Shown in pieces: positions 20,559-28,851 of a stretch of DNA of 64,000 nt (the stretch's first letter is position 1; every line of letters starts with the position of its first letter). The notes below the pieces were generated by a model. It worked only from the letters and a program-made list of their open reading frames with translations. It was not told the DNA's origin and ran no database searches. The stretch is from NCBI GenBank assembly GCA_944324135.1, contig CALUVE010000003.1, positions 1-64,000 on the forward strand. The letters are read 5' to 3'. The DNA is from Candidatus Gastranaerophilales bacterium. GTDB lineage: Bacteria; Cyanobacteriota; Vampirovibrionia; Gastranaerophilales; Gastranaerophilaceae. The translations under genes were made by a program, and so were the position numbers.

Positions 20559-21719
20559 CTAATTTTCTTTGCTGTAAGCTTTTGCGTACTGCGGGTTGAC
20601 TGCGAGCCATTTGAAAGCCTGCTCTTCGGTTTCCGGAATATCTATGACAAATGTTCCGCCGTATCTCCCGCGCGCAAATACCAGATATCCCTCTTTTGCA
20701 AGATTGTGGAAAGCTTTTCTTATTGTGTTAGGGCTTAAATCAAGTTGTTTGGATAATTCCAGAATTGATGGCAGTTTTTGACCGACCTGATAGTTTTCGC
20801 TAATCATTTTTTTGATGTGGTCCTGAGTCTTTTCATAATAATAGAACGCAGTTTCAGGTGCTGATGCAAAAATTGAAGTTTCTTTTTTGTCGCCAAAATT
20901 TTTGTCGTAAGGCATTCTTAGTATGGTCGTGCCGTATCGGCCTCTTCTTGCAAGCAAAATTTTGTCGTCAATAAGCATTTTCAGAGCATCATGTATTGTT
21001 TTTATGCTTACTTTTAATTCTTTGGAAAGCTGAGAATGTGGTGGTAATTTATCACCGACTTTCAGGTTTTCAGTAATATAATTTTTTAAATCAACCTCAA
21101 CTTTTTGTACAAGAGTTTCGTTATTATTTTCAGCTAAATCTTCAATTACATCAAAGTCAATTGATTTTAGAACCCAGCCGTTTTCAGTGCTGTTTCTGTA
21201 TTCGTGTTGAAGTATGTTCATATTGCACAGATGTTCAAGTGCAAGGCGGGTGGTGTTTGTAGAACAGTTAATCAGCCCTGCAATGACTCTTGAGGACGGC
21301 AGGAACGAACCAAGTTTTATACCGTTTTTGACTATAAACTTTTTAATCTCATTAATTGCAATTTCGCGTTTTGAGGTTAGTTTTCTCATCTTTTTTACGC
21401 GGTTTTCAGGATTGCGGATAACTGTTCCGATGCACTGTTTGGATTCTACATAGCCGTTATCTTCAATATATCTCAGAGCATTCTGAATCGTTCCGATGCT
21501 TACGCCAAAAAGGTAGGCGAGGTCAGGCTTTGACGGTAAAAGAGTTTTTTCATCTACACTGCCGTTTTTTATGCTTTCTTCTATCCATTCCATTAACCAT
21601 TTTGCAATAGTTATTGTTCTTGATTCAAAACAATTTTTTAAATCAGGCAGTTCTTTTGTAATTTCTTCCACTTTTGCCTGTTTTAATTCTGATTTCAACG
21701 GTAAAATATAGTCATTCAT
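20559..21719 (-). CDS. Regulator with four tandem GntR-type winged-helix domains
   Basis: I place the start at the ATG at 21719, with AAAGGG upstream; an in-frame GTG at 21725 is too close to that site. The 386-residue protein contains four successive GntR-like winged helix-turn-helix units, each with a P-S/H-x-x-x-(L/I) hinge followed by recognition-helix sequence. They read LLPSKPDLAYLFGVSIGTIQNALRYI (about 60), FLPSSRVIAGLINCSTNTTRLALEHL (about 140), LPPHSQLSKELKVSIKTIHDALKML (about 225) and LPSILELSKQLDLSPNTIRKAFHNL (about 318). The wings of units 3 and 4 share RGRYG-T/G-T. No ligand-binding domain (FadR, HutC or MocR type) is present. Target is unknown. Confidence 0.85.
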   Translation of the reverse strand: MNDYILPLKSELKQAKVEEITKELPDLKNCFESRTITIAKWLMEWIEESIKNGSVDEKTLLPSKPDLAYLFGVSIGTIQNALRYIEDNGYVESKQCIGTVIRNPENRVKKMRKLTSKREIAINEIKKFIVKNGIKLGSFLPSSRVIAGLINCSTNTTRLALEHLCNMNILQHEYRNSTENGWVLKSIDFDVIEDLAENNNETLVQKVEVDLKNYITENLKVGDKLPPHSQLSKELKVSIKTIHDALKMLIDDKILLARRGRYGTTILRMPYDKNFGDKKETSIFASAPETAFYYYEKTQDHIKKMISENYQVGQKLPSILELSKQLDLSPNTIRKAFHNLAKEGYLVFARGRYGGTFVIDIPETEEQAFKWLAVNPQYAKAYSKEN

Positions 21720-21837
21720 CTGCACACACCCTTTTCTGATTAATTTATATGTACTTATTATTACACTATTTATAAAAAAACATCAACCCTTTTTTTGCTA
21801 TTTTGTTACGAAACTTTAAACTTATTTTATACAAATA

Positions 21838-21868
21838 TAAAAGCCTCCTTTTGTAGGAGGCTTCTATA
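21838..21868. terminator. Terminator after the RHH gene
   Basis: AAGCCTCC near 21841 pairs with GGAGGCTT near 21856-21863, flanked by A and T runs. Read on the minus strand it ends the small RHH gene; it may also block reading towards it. Confidence 0.75.
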
Positions 21869-21898
21869 TTTGTCCCAAATCTGTTTGTCCGTTTTTTT

Positions 21899-22087
21899 TT
21901 ACTCAAGCAGTTCTTCCAGCAGGTTTGCATTTTTTACTGCACTGGCTGATTCACGTACTCTTTGTTTATAAATATAAGTACGTAGAGCTTCTCTAATCAG
22001 CTCACTTCGTGAACGATTTTCTCCATCAGCAACCTGATCGATTTTGTTCAAAAATTCTTCCGGCATAGAAATTAGTACTCGCGCCAT
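21899..22087 (-). CDS. Ribbon-helix-helix DNA-binding protein (CopG/NikR type)
   Basis: The 62-residue protein matches the RHH fold: ARVLISMPEEFLNKIDQVA (ribbon strand and first helix), ENRSRSELIREALRTYI (turn and second helix), then a short coiled tail. AAGGAGAATAT precedes the ATG. Such proteins bind DNA as dimers and often act as antitoxins or autoregulators. No toxin gene is adjacent in either direction, so it is an orphan regulator here. The 239-bp gap upstream to pyrH may hold its operator, but I could not pick out a clear repeat. Confidence 0.85.
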   Translation of the reverse strand: MARVLISMPEEFLNKIDQVADGENRSRSELIREALRTYIYKQRVRESASAVKNANLLEELLE

Positions 22088-22326
22088 ATATTCTCCTTTT
22101 CATTATGTAAGATTGTTCACGCTTATACTATATTAAAAACATTTGTATCTAAAAAAGTGCTAAAATTTAGATAAAAAATATATACTAATTTGTGAAACTA
22201 TTGCGCAGGGCGGATTTCGAGGAGTATATATTGTTTACATATCTTAACAATTAACAGCTATATAAAAATGTTTAATAGCTTTACATTCTGGGTGTTTTAA
22301 TATAATATAGAAAAAGAGGTATCCTT

Positions 22327-23055
22327 ATGGATGTGGAGAAATTGAAGTATAAACGTATATTATTAAAAATAAGCGGAGAGGCATTACTGGGAGATCAGCA
22401 GTTTGGGATAGCCCAGAAACCGGTCATGATGATTGCCGGAGAGATTAAAAAGGCAAGAGATTTAGGTGCAGAGGTTGCTGTAGTTGTTGGAGGCGGGAAT
22501 ATTTTCCGCGGTATGAAAAATTCTTCAAAACTTGGCATGGATCAGGTTTCCGGCGATTATGTAGGTATGCTTGCAACTGTTATGAATGCTATTGCTCTTC
22601 AGAGTGCTTTTAAACAATTGGATGTACCATGCCGGGTTCAGAGTGCACTGGCGATTAATCAGGTAGCAGAACCCTATATCAGACATAGAGCAATTCGTCA
22701 TCTTGAAAAAGGCAGAGTTGTTATATTTGCAGCCGGGACAGGCAATCCGTTTTTTACGACAGATACGGCAGCAGCACTGAGAGCATCAGAGATTAATGCA
22801 CAGGCTATGCTTATGGCTAAAAATGGCGTTGACGGGGTTTACACAGATGACCCGAATATCAATCCTGATGCTAAAAAATTAGAAAAAATTTCCTATGATG
22901 ATATCATAATCAACGGCTTGAAAGTTATGGATACATCGGCATGTGCTTTGTGCAAACAAAATAACATTCCGATTGTTGTGTTTGATTTTCTTGCTCAAAA
23001 CGGTTTGAGCCGTATTTTAAGCGGTGAAGATATCGGTACGTATATAAGTTTATAA
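22327..23055 (+). CDS. pyrH: UMP kinase
   Basis: PyrH phosphorylates UMP to UDP in pyrimidine nucleotide synthesis and belongs to the amino acid kinase fold. The 242-residue protein shows RILLKISGEAL, VAVVVGGGNIFRG, VSGDYVGMLATVMNAIAL, FAAGTGNPFFTTDTAAALRA and GVDGVYTDDPNINPDAKKL. It opens a five-gene operon with frr, the order also used in many bacteria. A TATAAT at 22301-22306 with TTTACA at 22280-22285 upstream could be its promoter, though the 15-bp spacing is short. Confidence 0.97.
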   Translation: MDVEKLKYKRILLKISGEALLGDQQFGIAQKPVMMIAGEIKKARDLGAEVAVVVGGGNIFRGMKNSSKLGMDQVSGDYVGMLATVMNAIALQSAFKQLDVPCRVQSALAINQVAEPYIRHRAIRHLEKGRVVIFAAGTGNPFFTTDTAAALRASEINAQAMLMAKNGVDGVYTDDPNINPDAKKLEKISYDDIIINGLKVMDTSACALCKQNNIPIVVFDFLAQNGLSRILSGEDIGTYISL

Positions 23056-23079
23056 TTTGATATAAGAAAGAGGTAAAAC

Positions 23080-23646
23080 ATGTCCGAAGCGTTAGAAGAA
23101 TTATTCTTATTTGGTGAAGAAAAAATGGAAAAAGCGGTTGCACAGTTGAAACGTGAATTTGCTTCTATCCGTTCAGGCAGAGCTAATCCGCTTATTCTTG
23201 ATAAAGTTATGGTTGATTATTACGGAGTTCCGACTCAGCTCAGACAAATGTCTCAGGTTACAGTGTCGGAGGGTACAACTCTTGTAATTTCACCTTTTGA
23301 CAAGTCTACAATCAAAGATATTGAAAAAGCTATTATCAAAGCGGAACTCGGGATTACCCCGAACAATGACGGTGTCTGCATAAGATTGAACTTCCCGCCG
23401 CTTACGGAAGAAAGAAGAAGAGAAACTGCCAAAGAAGTTAAAAAAATCGGTGAAGAAGCTAAAGTCGTTGTAAGAAATGCACGCCGTGATATGGTTGACG
23501 ATTTGAAAAAGCTTGAAAAATCCGAAAATCTCCCTGAAGATGTTGTAAAGGATAATCAGGATAAAATTCAAAAACAAACCGACAAATATACAGGTATTGT
23601 TGATTCCTTAGTTTCAGAAAAAGAAAAAGAGGTTATGACTGTATAA
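23080..23646 (+). CDS. frr: Ribosome recycling factor
   Basis: RRF splits post-termination ribosomes together with EF-G. The 188-residue protein has the canonical KMEKAVAQLKREFASIRSGRANPLILDKVMVDYYG opening, LVISPFDKSTIKDIEKAI, NNDGVCIRLNFPPLTEERRRE and the C-terminal coiled helix. AAGAGGT precedes the ATG. It lies 24 bp after pyrH and its stop overlaps the cdsA start by one base. Confidence 0.97.
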   Translation: MSEALEELFLFGEEKMEKAVAQLKREFASIRSGRANPLILDKVMVDYYGVPTQLRQMSQVTVSEGTTLVISPFDKSTIKDIEKAIIKAELGITPNNDGVCIRLNFPPLTEERRRETAKEVKKIGEEAKVVVRNARRDMVDDLKKLEKSENLPEDVVKDNQDKIQKQTDKYTGIVDSLVSEKEKEVMTV

Positions 23647-24518
23647 TGACGGAAATAAAAGGCTTAAATAAAAACGCAACAAGAATGTTAACCGGCTTTA
23701 TACTGGGAACAATTGCAATGAGCTGTATCCTGTACGGAGGGCTTGCACTATTGCTTCTGGTGCTGGTATTTGTATTCTTTGCATCAAAAGAGTATGTAAA
23801 AATACTTGAAAACAAGGGATTTTATCCGAGCCTTAAATTAATATTTTTAGCAGAAGTATTTCTTGCCGCAATTGCATATTTTCAAAGGTTTGATCTGGTT
23901 GCACTGGCGCTTACGGTATGTTCAATCGGAGCTTTTATGTGGGTGCTGTTCAAGGGGCGTCAGCCTTATATTGCAAATGTTGCAACAACCATTCTGGGCT
24001 TTGTGTATGCAGGGTGGTTCCCGCTCCATCTGCTGTTTTTGAGAGATTTATCCTGCCCGCAGTTTGACAGCGGATTGGGATTTGTAGTAATGCTGTTTAT
24101 CGCGGTATTGCTCACTGATATCGGCTGCTATTATGCAGGACGTCATCTCGGAAAACACAAGCTGGCGCCGGTTGTCAGTCCGAATAAAACTATTGAGGGT
24201 TCTATCGGCGGCGCAATTTGTGCGGTTATCGGGACTCTTGTTATAGGAACTTATCTCGGGCTTGAATGGTATATGTCACTTATTTACGGTTTGTTGTGTA
24301 CTATTTTTGCGCAAATCGGTGATTTGTCTGAATCTTTGATAAAAAGAGACGCTGGGGTTAAGGATTCCGGTGATACTCTTCCTGGTCACGGCGGATTTTT
24401 GGATAGAACTGACAGTTTTATCTTCACAATCCCTGTTATGTATTACTTCTGTAAATATTTTATTTTTACCGACCAAACAGTTATTGATATTATAAATCTA
24501 TTCAGAGGATTGTTTTAA
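23646..24518 (+). CDS. cdsA: Phosphatidate cytidylyltransferase
   Basis: CdsA makes CDP-diacylglycerol from CTP and phosphatidic acid in the inner membrane. The 290-residue protein has about eight membrane segments. It carries the family signature near the C-terminus: SLIKRDAGVKDSGDTLPGHGGFLDRTDS, with the conserved Asp residues that bind metal and CTP. The HKLAPVVSPNKTIEGSIGG segment precedes it. Start and stop codons overlap those of frr and rnc by one base each, so the operon is translationally coupled. Confidence 0.96.
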   Translation: MTEIKGLNKNATRMLTGFILGTIAMSCILYGGLALLLLVLVFVFFASKEYVKILENKGFYPSLKLIFLAEVFLAAIAYFQRFDLVALALTVCSIGAFMWVLFKGRQPYIANVATTILGFVYAGWFPLHLLFLRDLSCPQFDSGLGFVVMLFIAVLLTDIGCYYAGRHLGKHKLAPVVSPNKTIEGSIGGAICAVIGTLVIGTYLGLEWYMSLIYGLLCTIFAQIGDLSESLIKRDAGVKDSGDTLPGHGGFLDRTDSFIFTIPVMYYFCKYFIFTDQTVIDIINLFRGLF

Positions 24519-25216
24519 TGGAATTTAATAAGAGTGCAATTGAGCAGATTTTCGGAATTCCTGTTGAAAATTGCGAAAATTTCAGAAGAGCTGTTACACA
24601 CTCCTCATACACAAAAGAAAAAGAGATGCCGTTTGTGGAATGCTATGAACGGTTGGAGTTTTTGGGAGATGCTGTACTAAAGCTTGCAGTTTCTGATTGT
24701 CTTTTCAGGATGTTTCCTGATTATACCGAGGGTGAACTTTCTAAAATTCGTTCTATAGTTGTATCGGATGCTGTTCTTGCTCAAATTGCCGGAAAAAACG
24801 GACTTTCTGAGCTTATCATTATGAGCCGTCATGAAGAAAAGCAGGGCTGCCGTAAATTGGAATCTGTTTGTGCTTGTGCATTCGAGGCTGTTTTAGGTGC
24901 TTATTATCTTGACGGAAAATTGAATGAACTTCTGAATTATATTTCTGAAGAATTTGCCGGATATATAGACGAGATAAATAAAAATTCCTGCAGATATAAT
25001 GCAAAAGCCGTGCTTCAAGAATATACACAGGGATTGACCAAAGAAACGCCTGTATATCGGGTTGTTGCGGAAATCGGGCCTGCTCATAAAAAAGAATTTG
25101 AGGTGGAAGTTTCCTATCAGGATAATGTTATTGCGCGGGCTACTGGTAAATCAAAAAAAGAGGCAGAACAAAAATGTGCTTATGAAGCATGTAAAAAATT
25201 GGGAGTTATCAATTAA
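24518..25216 (+). CDS. rnc: Ribonuclease III
   Basis: RNase III cuts double-stranded RNA during rRNA processing and mRNA turnover. The 232-residue protein has the catalytic signature YERLEFLGDAVLKLAVSD near residue 43, with the Glu and Asp metal ligands, and CACAFEAVLGAYYLDG with the second metal Glu. A C-terminal dsRNA-binding domain runs from about residue 155 (NAKAVLQEYTQG to KKEAEQKCAYEACKKLG). It overlaps cdsA and rpe by one base each. Confidence 0.97.
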   Translation: MEFNKSAIEQIFGIPVENCENFRRAVTHSSYTKEKEMPFVECYERLEFLGDAVLKLAVSDCLFRMFPDYTEGELSKIRSIVVSDAVLAQIAGKNGLSELIIMSRHEEKQGCRKLESVCACAFEAVLGAYYLDGKLNELLNYISEEFAGYIDEINKNSCRYNAKAVLQEYTQGLTKETPVYRVVAEIGPAHKKEFEVEVSYQDNVIARATGKSKKEAEQKCAYEACKKLGVIN

Positions 25217-25860
25217 TGGGCAGCGTAATTATATCACCGTCTATTTTGTCCGCGGATTTCGCTAATCTTGAACGCGATATAAAAAAAGTTGAAGATGGCG
25301 GTGCGGATTGGCTGCATATTGATGTAATGGACGGACATTTTGTCCCGAATATTACAATAGGTGTTCCTGTAACCGCCTCGATTAAAAAAATCGCAAGACT
25401 TCCGCTGGATGTCCATTTGATGATTGAAAATCCTGAAAAATACGTCGAACCCTTTGCAAAAGCAGGAGCGGATATTTTGACGTTCCACTATGAGGCGGTG
25501 GAGGAGTCCAAAATTAAAGCGGTTATTGATAAGATAAAATCTTTCGGTATAAAAGCCGGATTATCAATCAAACCCGGGACATCTCCTGAGAGAATAACAG
25601 AATTTCTTCCATATTTGGATATGGTTTTAGTTATGACAGTTGAACCCGGTTTTGGCGGACAGTCATTTATGGAAAATTGTGCACAAAAACTTCCTGTTAT
25701 CAGGGCTAATGCTCCTGAAAATTTAATTTTGCAAGTTGACGGCGGAATTAATGATAAAACCGGAAGAGTTTGCACCAAACTCGGCGCAAACTCTTTAGTC
25801 GCTGGTAATTATATATATAAATCACCTGATATTAAATCTGCTATATTGTCTTTACGATAA
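25216..25860 (+). CDS. rpe: Ribulose-phosphate 3-epimerase
   Basis: Rpe interconverts ribulose 5-phosphate and xylulose 5-phosphate in the pentose phosphate pathway. The 214-residue TIM barrel shows ISPSILSADFANLERDI, WLHIDVMDGHFVPNITIG (metal His and Asp), LDVHLMIENPEKYV, VLVMTVEPGFGGQSFM and LQVDGGINDKTG. It is the last gene of the pyrH operon. Its 3' end overlaps by 9 bp the end of a convergent gene on the opposite strand. Confidence 0.97.
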   Translation: MGSVIISPSILSADFANLERDIKKVEDGGADWLHIDVMDGHFVPNITIGVPVTASIKKIARLPLDVHLMIENPEKYVEPFAKAGADILTFHYEAVEESKIKAVIDKIKSFGIKAGLSIKPGTSPERITEFLPYLDMVLVMTVEPGFGGQSFMENCAQKLPVIRANAPENLILQVDGGINDKTGRVCTKLGANSLVAGNYIYKSPDIKSAILSLR

Positions 25861-26988
25861 TCCCAGACGTTCTTTTCTTTTCAGGATTTCGTTAGGGTCA
25901 GTCAGGATTTCTGACGGGTCTGCCTGTGCAATTTCTGCCGGTGACTCTTCCTGTGGTGCGCTGGCTGCTGCACGAGTTCCGCCCTGTTCTACAGCAACTT
26001 CATCACCTGTCGGCGGGGCTTCATTTCCGCCCTCGTTACCGCCTGTACCCGTATCAACGTTACCCTCAGAGGCTACACCGGAGGCTTCTTTGCCAACGTT
26101 CTGGATTGTAATACCGGTTGCATCAGCAGCTTCCTGGGCTATTTGTGCGCCCTGCTGTCCGACGGTATTGGTTTCTGTACCCTGCTGAACTGCCTGACGT
26201 CCGACTTTTCGTTTGCCGCCGCCTCCGAACAGACCGCCGAAGAAATCTCCAATGTCTTGAATAAATCCGGCAAATCCGCCTTTATTGCCTAAAAGTTCAT
26301 TACCTATTGCAACTGTTTCAGTACCGTAGTCCTGAGAAAGTTGTGATATTGCAGCGCCTTCATTAACGACTCCTTGAATGTCTGTCAGATTTTCATTCAA
26401 GCCCTCAAGCTGTGCTGATGCCGCATTTGCAAGTGCTCCTGCTACAGCCTGCAAACCTTTCAGCTCGCCTTTATCTTCATTCGAGCCAAGGAATCGTGTT
26501 TTAACTGTATTTTTTTCGCTGACCTGCGCGTTTATCTGATCGCTGATTTCCTGCAGTCGTGATTTTGTTTGGTCAGCAAGCTGGCTTGCTTCTTCATTTA
26601 TTTCTTCTGATTGGCTCAACAGCGGCGCCATGTTTTCTATTGACGCAAGTGTTTGTTCTTCTTTATCCTGGCTTTCTGTGATAAAGATTTGCCCCTGTTG
26701 TTTCAGGCTAACCCCGCTGTCACCGAGTTCTGAACGGAAAGTCTGCGCGGCATTCATTCCGCCTTCTTCTTCATTTACCTGTCCGTTTGCCATTTCATAC
26801 GTAACGTCATCCTGTACGTTCATAGCTGCAGCCATCTCTTCTGCCCATTTTAGATACTGTTCAGGTACCTCCTGACCTTCTTCTTCGTAGTTGAGAATTT
26901 CATCTGCAGTGCAACTATTCCAGTTTACTACCGTCTGTGTTTTTGGCTGCTGGAATGGTAATCTTGTTACGTCATAACTGTTTGCCAT
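25852..26988 (-). CDS. Unknown Ala/Gln/Glu-rich helical protein with acidic tail
   Basis: The 378-residue protein is not recognised. AAGGAG precedes its ATG. The first 80 residues contain WNSCTADEILNYEEEGQEVPEQYLKWAEEMAAAM. Residues about 100-260 are predicted long helices rich in Gln, Glu and Ala. A glycine-rich patch (DFFGGLFGGGGKRKVGRQ, about 245-262) separates these from a low-complexity Gly/Glu/Ala tail ending in DPSEILTDPNEILKRKERLGLS. There is no signal peptide or membrane helix except possibly the Gly-rich patch. It overlaps the convergent rpe end. The composition recalls secreted or structural coiled-coil proteins, but this is only a guess. Confidence 0.65.
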   Translation of the reverse strand: MANSYDVTRLPFQQPKTQTVVNWNSCTADEILNYEEEGQEVPEQYLKWAEEMAAAMNVQDDVTYEMANGQVNEEEGGMNAAQTFRSELGDSGVSLKQQGQIFITESQDKEEQTLASIENMAPLLSQSEEINEEASQLADQTKSRLQEISDQINAQVSEKNTVKTRFLGSNEDKGELKGLQAVAGALANAASAQLEGLNENLTDIQGVVNEGAAISQLSQDYGTETVAIGNELLGNKGGFAGFIQDIGDFFGGLFGGGGKRKVGRQAVQQGTETNTVGQQGAQIAQEAADATGITIQNVGKEASGVASEGNVDTGTGGNEGGNEAPPTGDEVAVEQGGTRAAASAPQEESPAEIAQADPSEILTDPNEILKRKERLGLS

Positions 26989-27262
26989 GTTTCATCTCCT
27001 TTTATGCGTAATATATATAAGTATTTTGCTATTTGTATTAATCTACGGAATTTCAGAAATAAATCTTTAATACAAATTAACCCGTCGTTCTTGAAAATGC
27101 TTGACACATCCGTATATTACCCATTTTTACAAACTGTAATAAACTGCAAAATGTAAAGAATTGTAACAAAATTTATATAAAGTGAATATAAAAAGTCAAT
27201 ATTTTTTTATAGGAATTTTTTATATATATACGAGAGAGAAATAAAGAAAAGAGAGGTTCAAA

Positions 27263-27436
27263 ATGGCAACAATGTTATTGTTTGAAGCTGTAAGCGAAAA
27301 ATATAAAGAAACTTCAAAAGCTATTAATGAAGTAAAATTATCAGAAAAAGTTGTCATAAGAAAAACTCTGGTGGAAATGATGCGACAGTCATTCTTCCAC
27401 GGTCCAAACAGATACGGAAACAACTTTATTGCGTAA
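27263..27436 (+). CDS. Small basic protein (57 aa), unknown
   Basis: An ATG at 27263 with GAGAGG nearby opens a 57-codon frame ending in TAA at 27434-27436. The product begins MATMLLFEAVSEKYKETSK and ends FFHGPNRYGNNFIA. It is mostly helical with a basic middle (KVVIRKTLVEMMRQ). A rho-independent terminator follows about 80 bp later. The ribosome site, ATG and terminator support a real gene; no family is recognised. It lies in a small accessory stretch with unknown genes on both sides. Confidence 0.55.
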   Translation: MATMLLFEAVSEKYKETSKAINEVKLSEKVVIRKTLVEMMRQSFFHGPNRYGNNFIA

Positions 27437-27516
27437 TCGTTGGAAATCAAGATTAAGGAAAAACACAAGGAATGATAGGATAAAGGATTTTATATTAAGG
27501 ATAGGATGGATTTTTG

Positions 27517-27545
27517 AGACCGGTAAACAACCGGTCTTTTAATTT
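27517..27545 (+). terminator. Rho-independent terminator
   Basis: AGACCGG at 27517-27523 pairs with CCGGTCT at 27531-27537 and is followed by TTTAATTTTT. It ends the 57-aa gene. Confidence 0.8.
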
Positions 27546-27650
27546 TTCTTCACAATAAAATAAAACCACTTGACAATTGTATATAAATAGTATATAATAA
27601 ATATATAAGTAAGTCTGTGTTACAAATTTACCCTAATGGAGTTTAAGAGA

Positions 27651-27983
27651 ATGAGCATCAACGGAATATGTGGTTTTGGCGTATTTGGCTTGTATAGCGG
27701 CGTAGACAGTGAACATCAGAGAATAATGAGAGAATTGAGAGCACTCGGGATAGAACCGAGCGGTGATAAAGCGACAGACAAGGCAAAGCTGCAGAAAGTT
27801 CAAAGCAGCAAAAATGTTGACGGATTACAGCAGGAGGAGAGTGTTCAGGCAAACAAGACATTTGGAGAGACAATAGAAGAATTAGCCGGAATAGATATTA
27901 ACGAGCGTGTAAATGCGTCGGCAATGACAGGAGCAACTCAGATAGCAGAATTGAACAAGATGAGATTTTTGGGAGCTGTATAA
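27651..27983 (+). CDS. Unknown small protein beginning MSINGICGFG
   Basis: I prefer the ATG at 27651 because GGAG at 27638-27641 lies 9 nt upstream; the ATG at 27636 overlaps that site. The 110-residue product starts with a Gly/Phe-rich segment (GICGFGVFGLYSG) followed by a charged helical body (HQRIMRELRALGIEP). No family is recognised. It stands just upstream of the tRNA-Asp gene with its own AT-rich promoter region (TATATAAT-like sequence at about 27590). Confidence 0.6.
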   Translation: MSINGICGFGVFGLYSGVDSEHQRIMRELRALGIEPSGDKATDKAKLQKVQSSKNVDGLQQEESVQANKTFGETIEELAGIDINERVNASAMTGATQIAELNKMRFLGAV

Positions 27984-28055
27984 ATCATTATAAAAAAAAG
28001 TTGTTGCAATTTTTTTTTTAGCATATTATAATAAAACTTGTCGAAAGACCCCTAT

Positions 28056-28133
28056 GGGAGCGTAGCTCAGTTTGGTTAGAGCGCATGCCTGTCACGCATG
28101 AGGTCGCGAGTTCGAGCCTCGTCGTTCCCGCCA
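28056..28133 (+). tRNA. tRNA-Asp (GTC), CCA encoded
   Basis: The acceptor stem GGGAGCG pairs with CGTTCCC (28123-28129). The anticodon loop CTGTCAC gives GTC, and the T-loop GTTCGAGCC is present. The discriminator G at 28130 is followed by an encoded CCA (28131-28133), unlike the two following tRNAs. Confidence 0.96.
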
Positions 28134-28137
28134 TTTA

Positions 28138-28168
28138 TCAAAAGACCGCCCTATGTGGTCTTTTTTTA
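28138..28168 (+). terminator. Terminator after tRNA-Asp
   Basis: AAAGACC pairs with GGTCTTT across a 9-nt loop and is followed by a T-run at about 28161-28167. Confidence 0.75.
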
Positions 28169-28178
28169 TAAAGTTTAT

Positions 28179-28249
28179 TCCCGGATCGTCTAGCGGCAGG
28201 ACTGAAGATTCTGGCTCTTCCAACGGTGGTTCGAATCCATCTCCGGGAA
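28179..28249 (+). tRNA. tRNA-Gln (CTG)
   Basis: The acceptor stem TCCCGGA pairs with TCCGGGA (28242-28248). The anticodon stem GAAGA/TCTTC closes the loop TTCTGGC, so the anticodon is CTG (Gln). The T-loop GGTTCGAATCC is intact. No CCA is encoded. Confidence 0.93.
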
Positions 28250-28368
28250 TTTTTTTATGGGCGTTGTTGTTTATCAGTACTGCAGGTCGGATTTACTAAT
28301 CCGACAAAAATTTTTCCTTTTCAATGTTATTTTTTATTATTTTGTTATAAAATAGTTCTTGTAAGTAT

Positions 28369-28440
28369 GCGGATGTAATTCAGTGGTAGAATGCAACCTT
28401 CCCAAGGTTGACGTCGCGGGTTCGAGTCCCGTCGTCCGCT
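28369..28440 (+). tRNA. tRNA-Gly (CCC)
   Basis: The acceptor stem GCGGATG pairs with CGTCCGC (28433-28439). The anticodon stem CAACC/GGTTG closes TTCCCAA, so the anticodon is CCC. The T-arm is CGGGTTCGAGTCCCG. No CCA is encoded, and a T-run follows. Confidence 0.95.
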
Positions 28441-28447
28441 TTTTATT

Positions 28448-28777
28448 TTACTCTCTTACGTGTTCAAGCGCCATCTCAAGTACTGTTCTTACGTGATGGT
28501 CACTCAAGGAATAGAATACATTTTTGCCGCGTTTTTCGGCTTTTACAAGCTTAGAACTCCTCAGAATTTTTAACTGATGCGATACCGCAGATTTTGTCAT
28601 ATTTAATAAATTCGCCAAATCACCGACGCACATCTCACTTTCCTCTAACGCCCACAAAAGTTGTATCCGTGTGCTGTCTCCCATTAGTTTGAAAAAATCC
28701 GATAAATCATAAAGCAATGTCATATCAGGCATTTTAGGCTTTACTCTGTCAATTATGTCTGTGTTAAGCTTTTCCAT
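28448..28777 (-). CDS. ArsR/SmtB-family zinc-responsive repressor
   Basis: I place the start at the ATG at 28777, giving 109 residues; the in-frame TTG at 28813 is actually the -35 box of its promoter. The winged HTH reads MCVGDLANLLNMTKSAVSHQLKILRSSKLV. The last helix, SDHHVRTVLEMALEHVRE, has the Asp, +2 His, +13 His, +16 Glu pattern that forms the SmtB/CzrA alpha-5 zinc site. This makes zinc (or Cd/Co) sensing likely. It is divergent from a zinc-type P-ATPase and shares an identical operator with it. The -10 box ends 6 nt before the ATG, so its mRNA may be leaderless. Confidence 0.93.
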   Translation of the reverse strand: MEKLNTDIIDRVKPKMPDMTLLYDLSDFFKLMGDSTRIQLLWALEESEMCVGDLANLLNMTKSAVSHQLKILRSSKLVKAEKRGKNVFYSLSDHHVRTVLEMALEHVRE

Positions 28778-28783
28778 ACTTTT

Positions 28784-28813
28784 ATTATATTTGAATAGTT
28801 GTTCAAATGTCAA
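28784..28813 (-). promoter_or_regulatory. Repressor promoter with internal operator
   Basis: Reading the minus strand, TTGACA (28813-28808) and TATAAT (28789-28784) are 18 bp apart. The spacer contains the palindrome TTGAATAGTTGTTCAA (28791-28806 on +), a typical SmtB/ArsR operator. Bound repressor would block RNA polymerase directly. Confidence 0.8.
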
Positions 28814-28851
28814 ATTGTTGTGAAGATTTGTAAAAATATTCCCTCCAACAC

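Noticed and set aside
21899-22087. Antitoxin of a ribbon-helix-helix toxin-antitoxin module
   Set aside because: Neither neighbour encodes a plausible toxin, so only an orphan RHH regulator can be supported.
28056-28440. Prophage attachment site at the tRNA cluster
   Set aside because: No integrase, no direct repeat of a tRNA 3' end and no phage genes are present in the flanking sequence.
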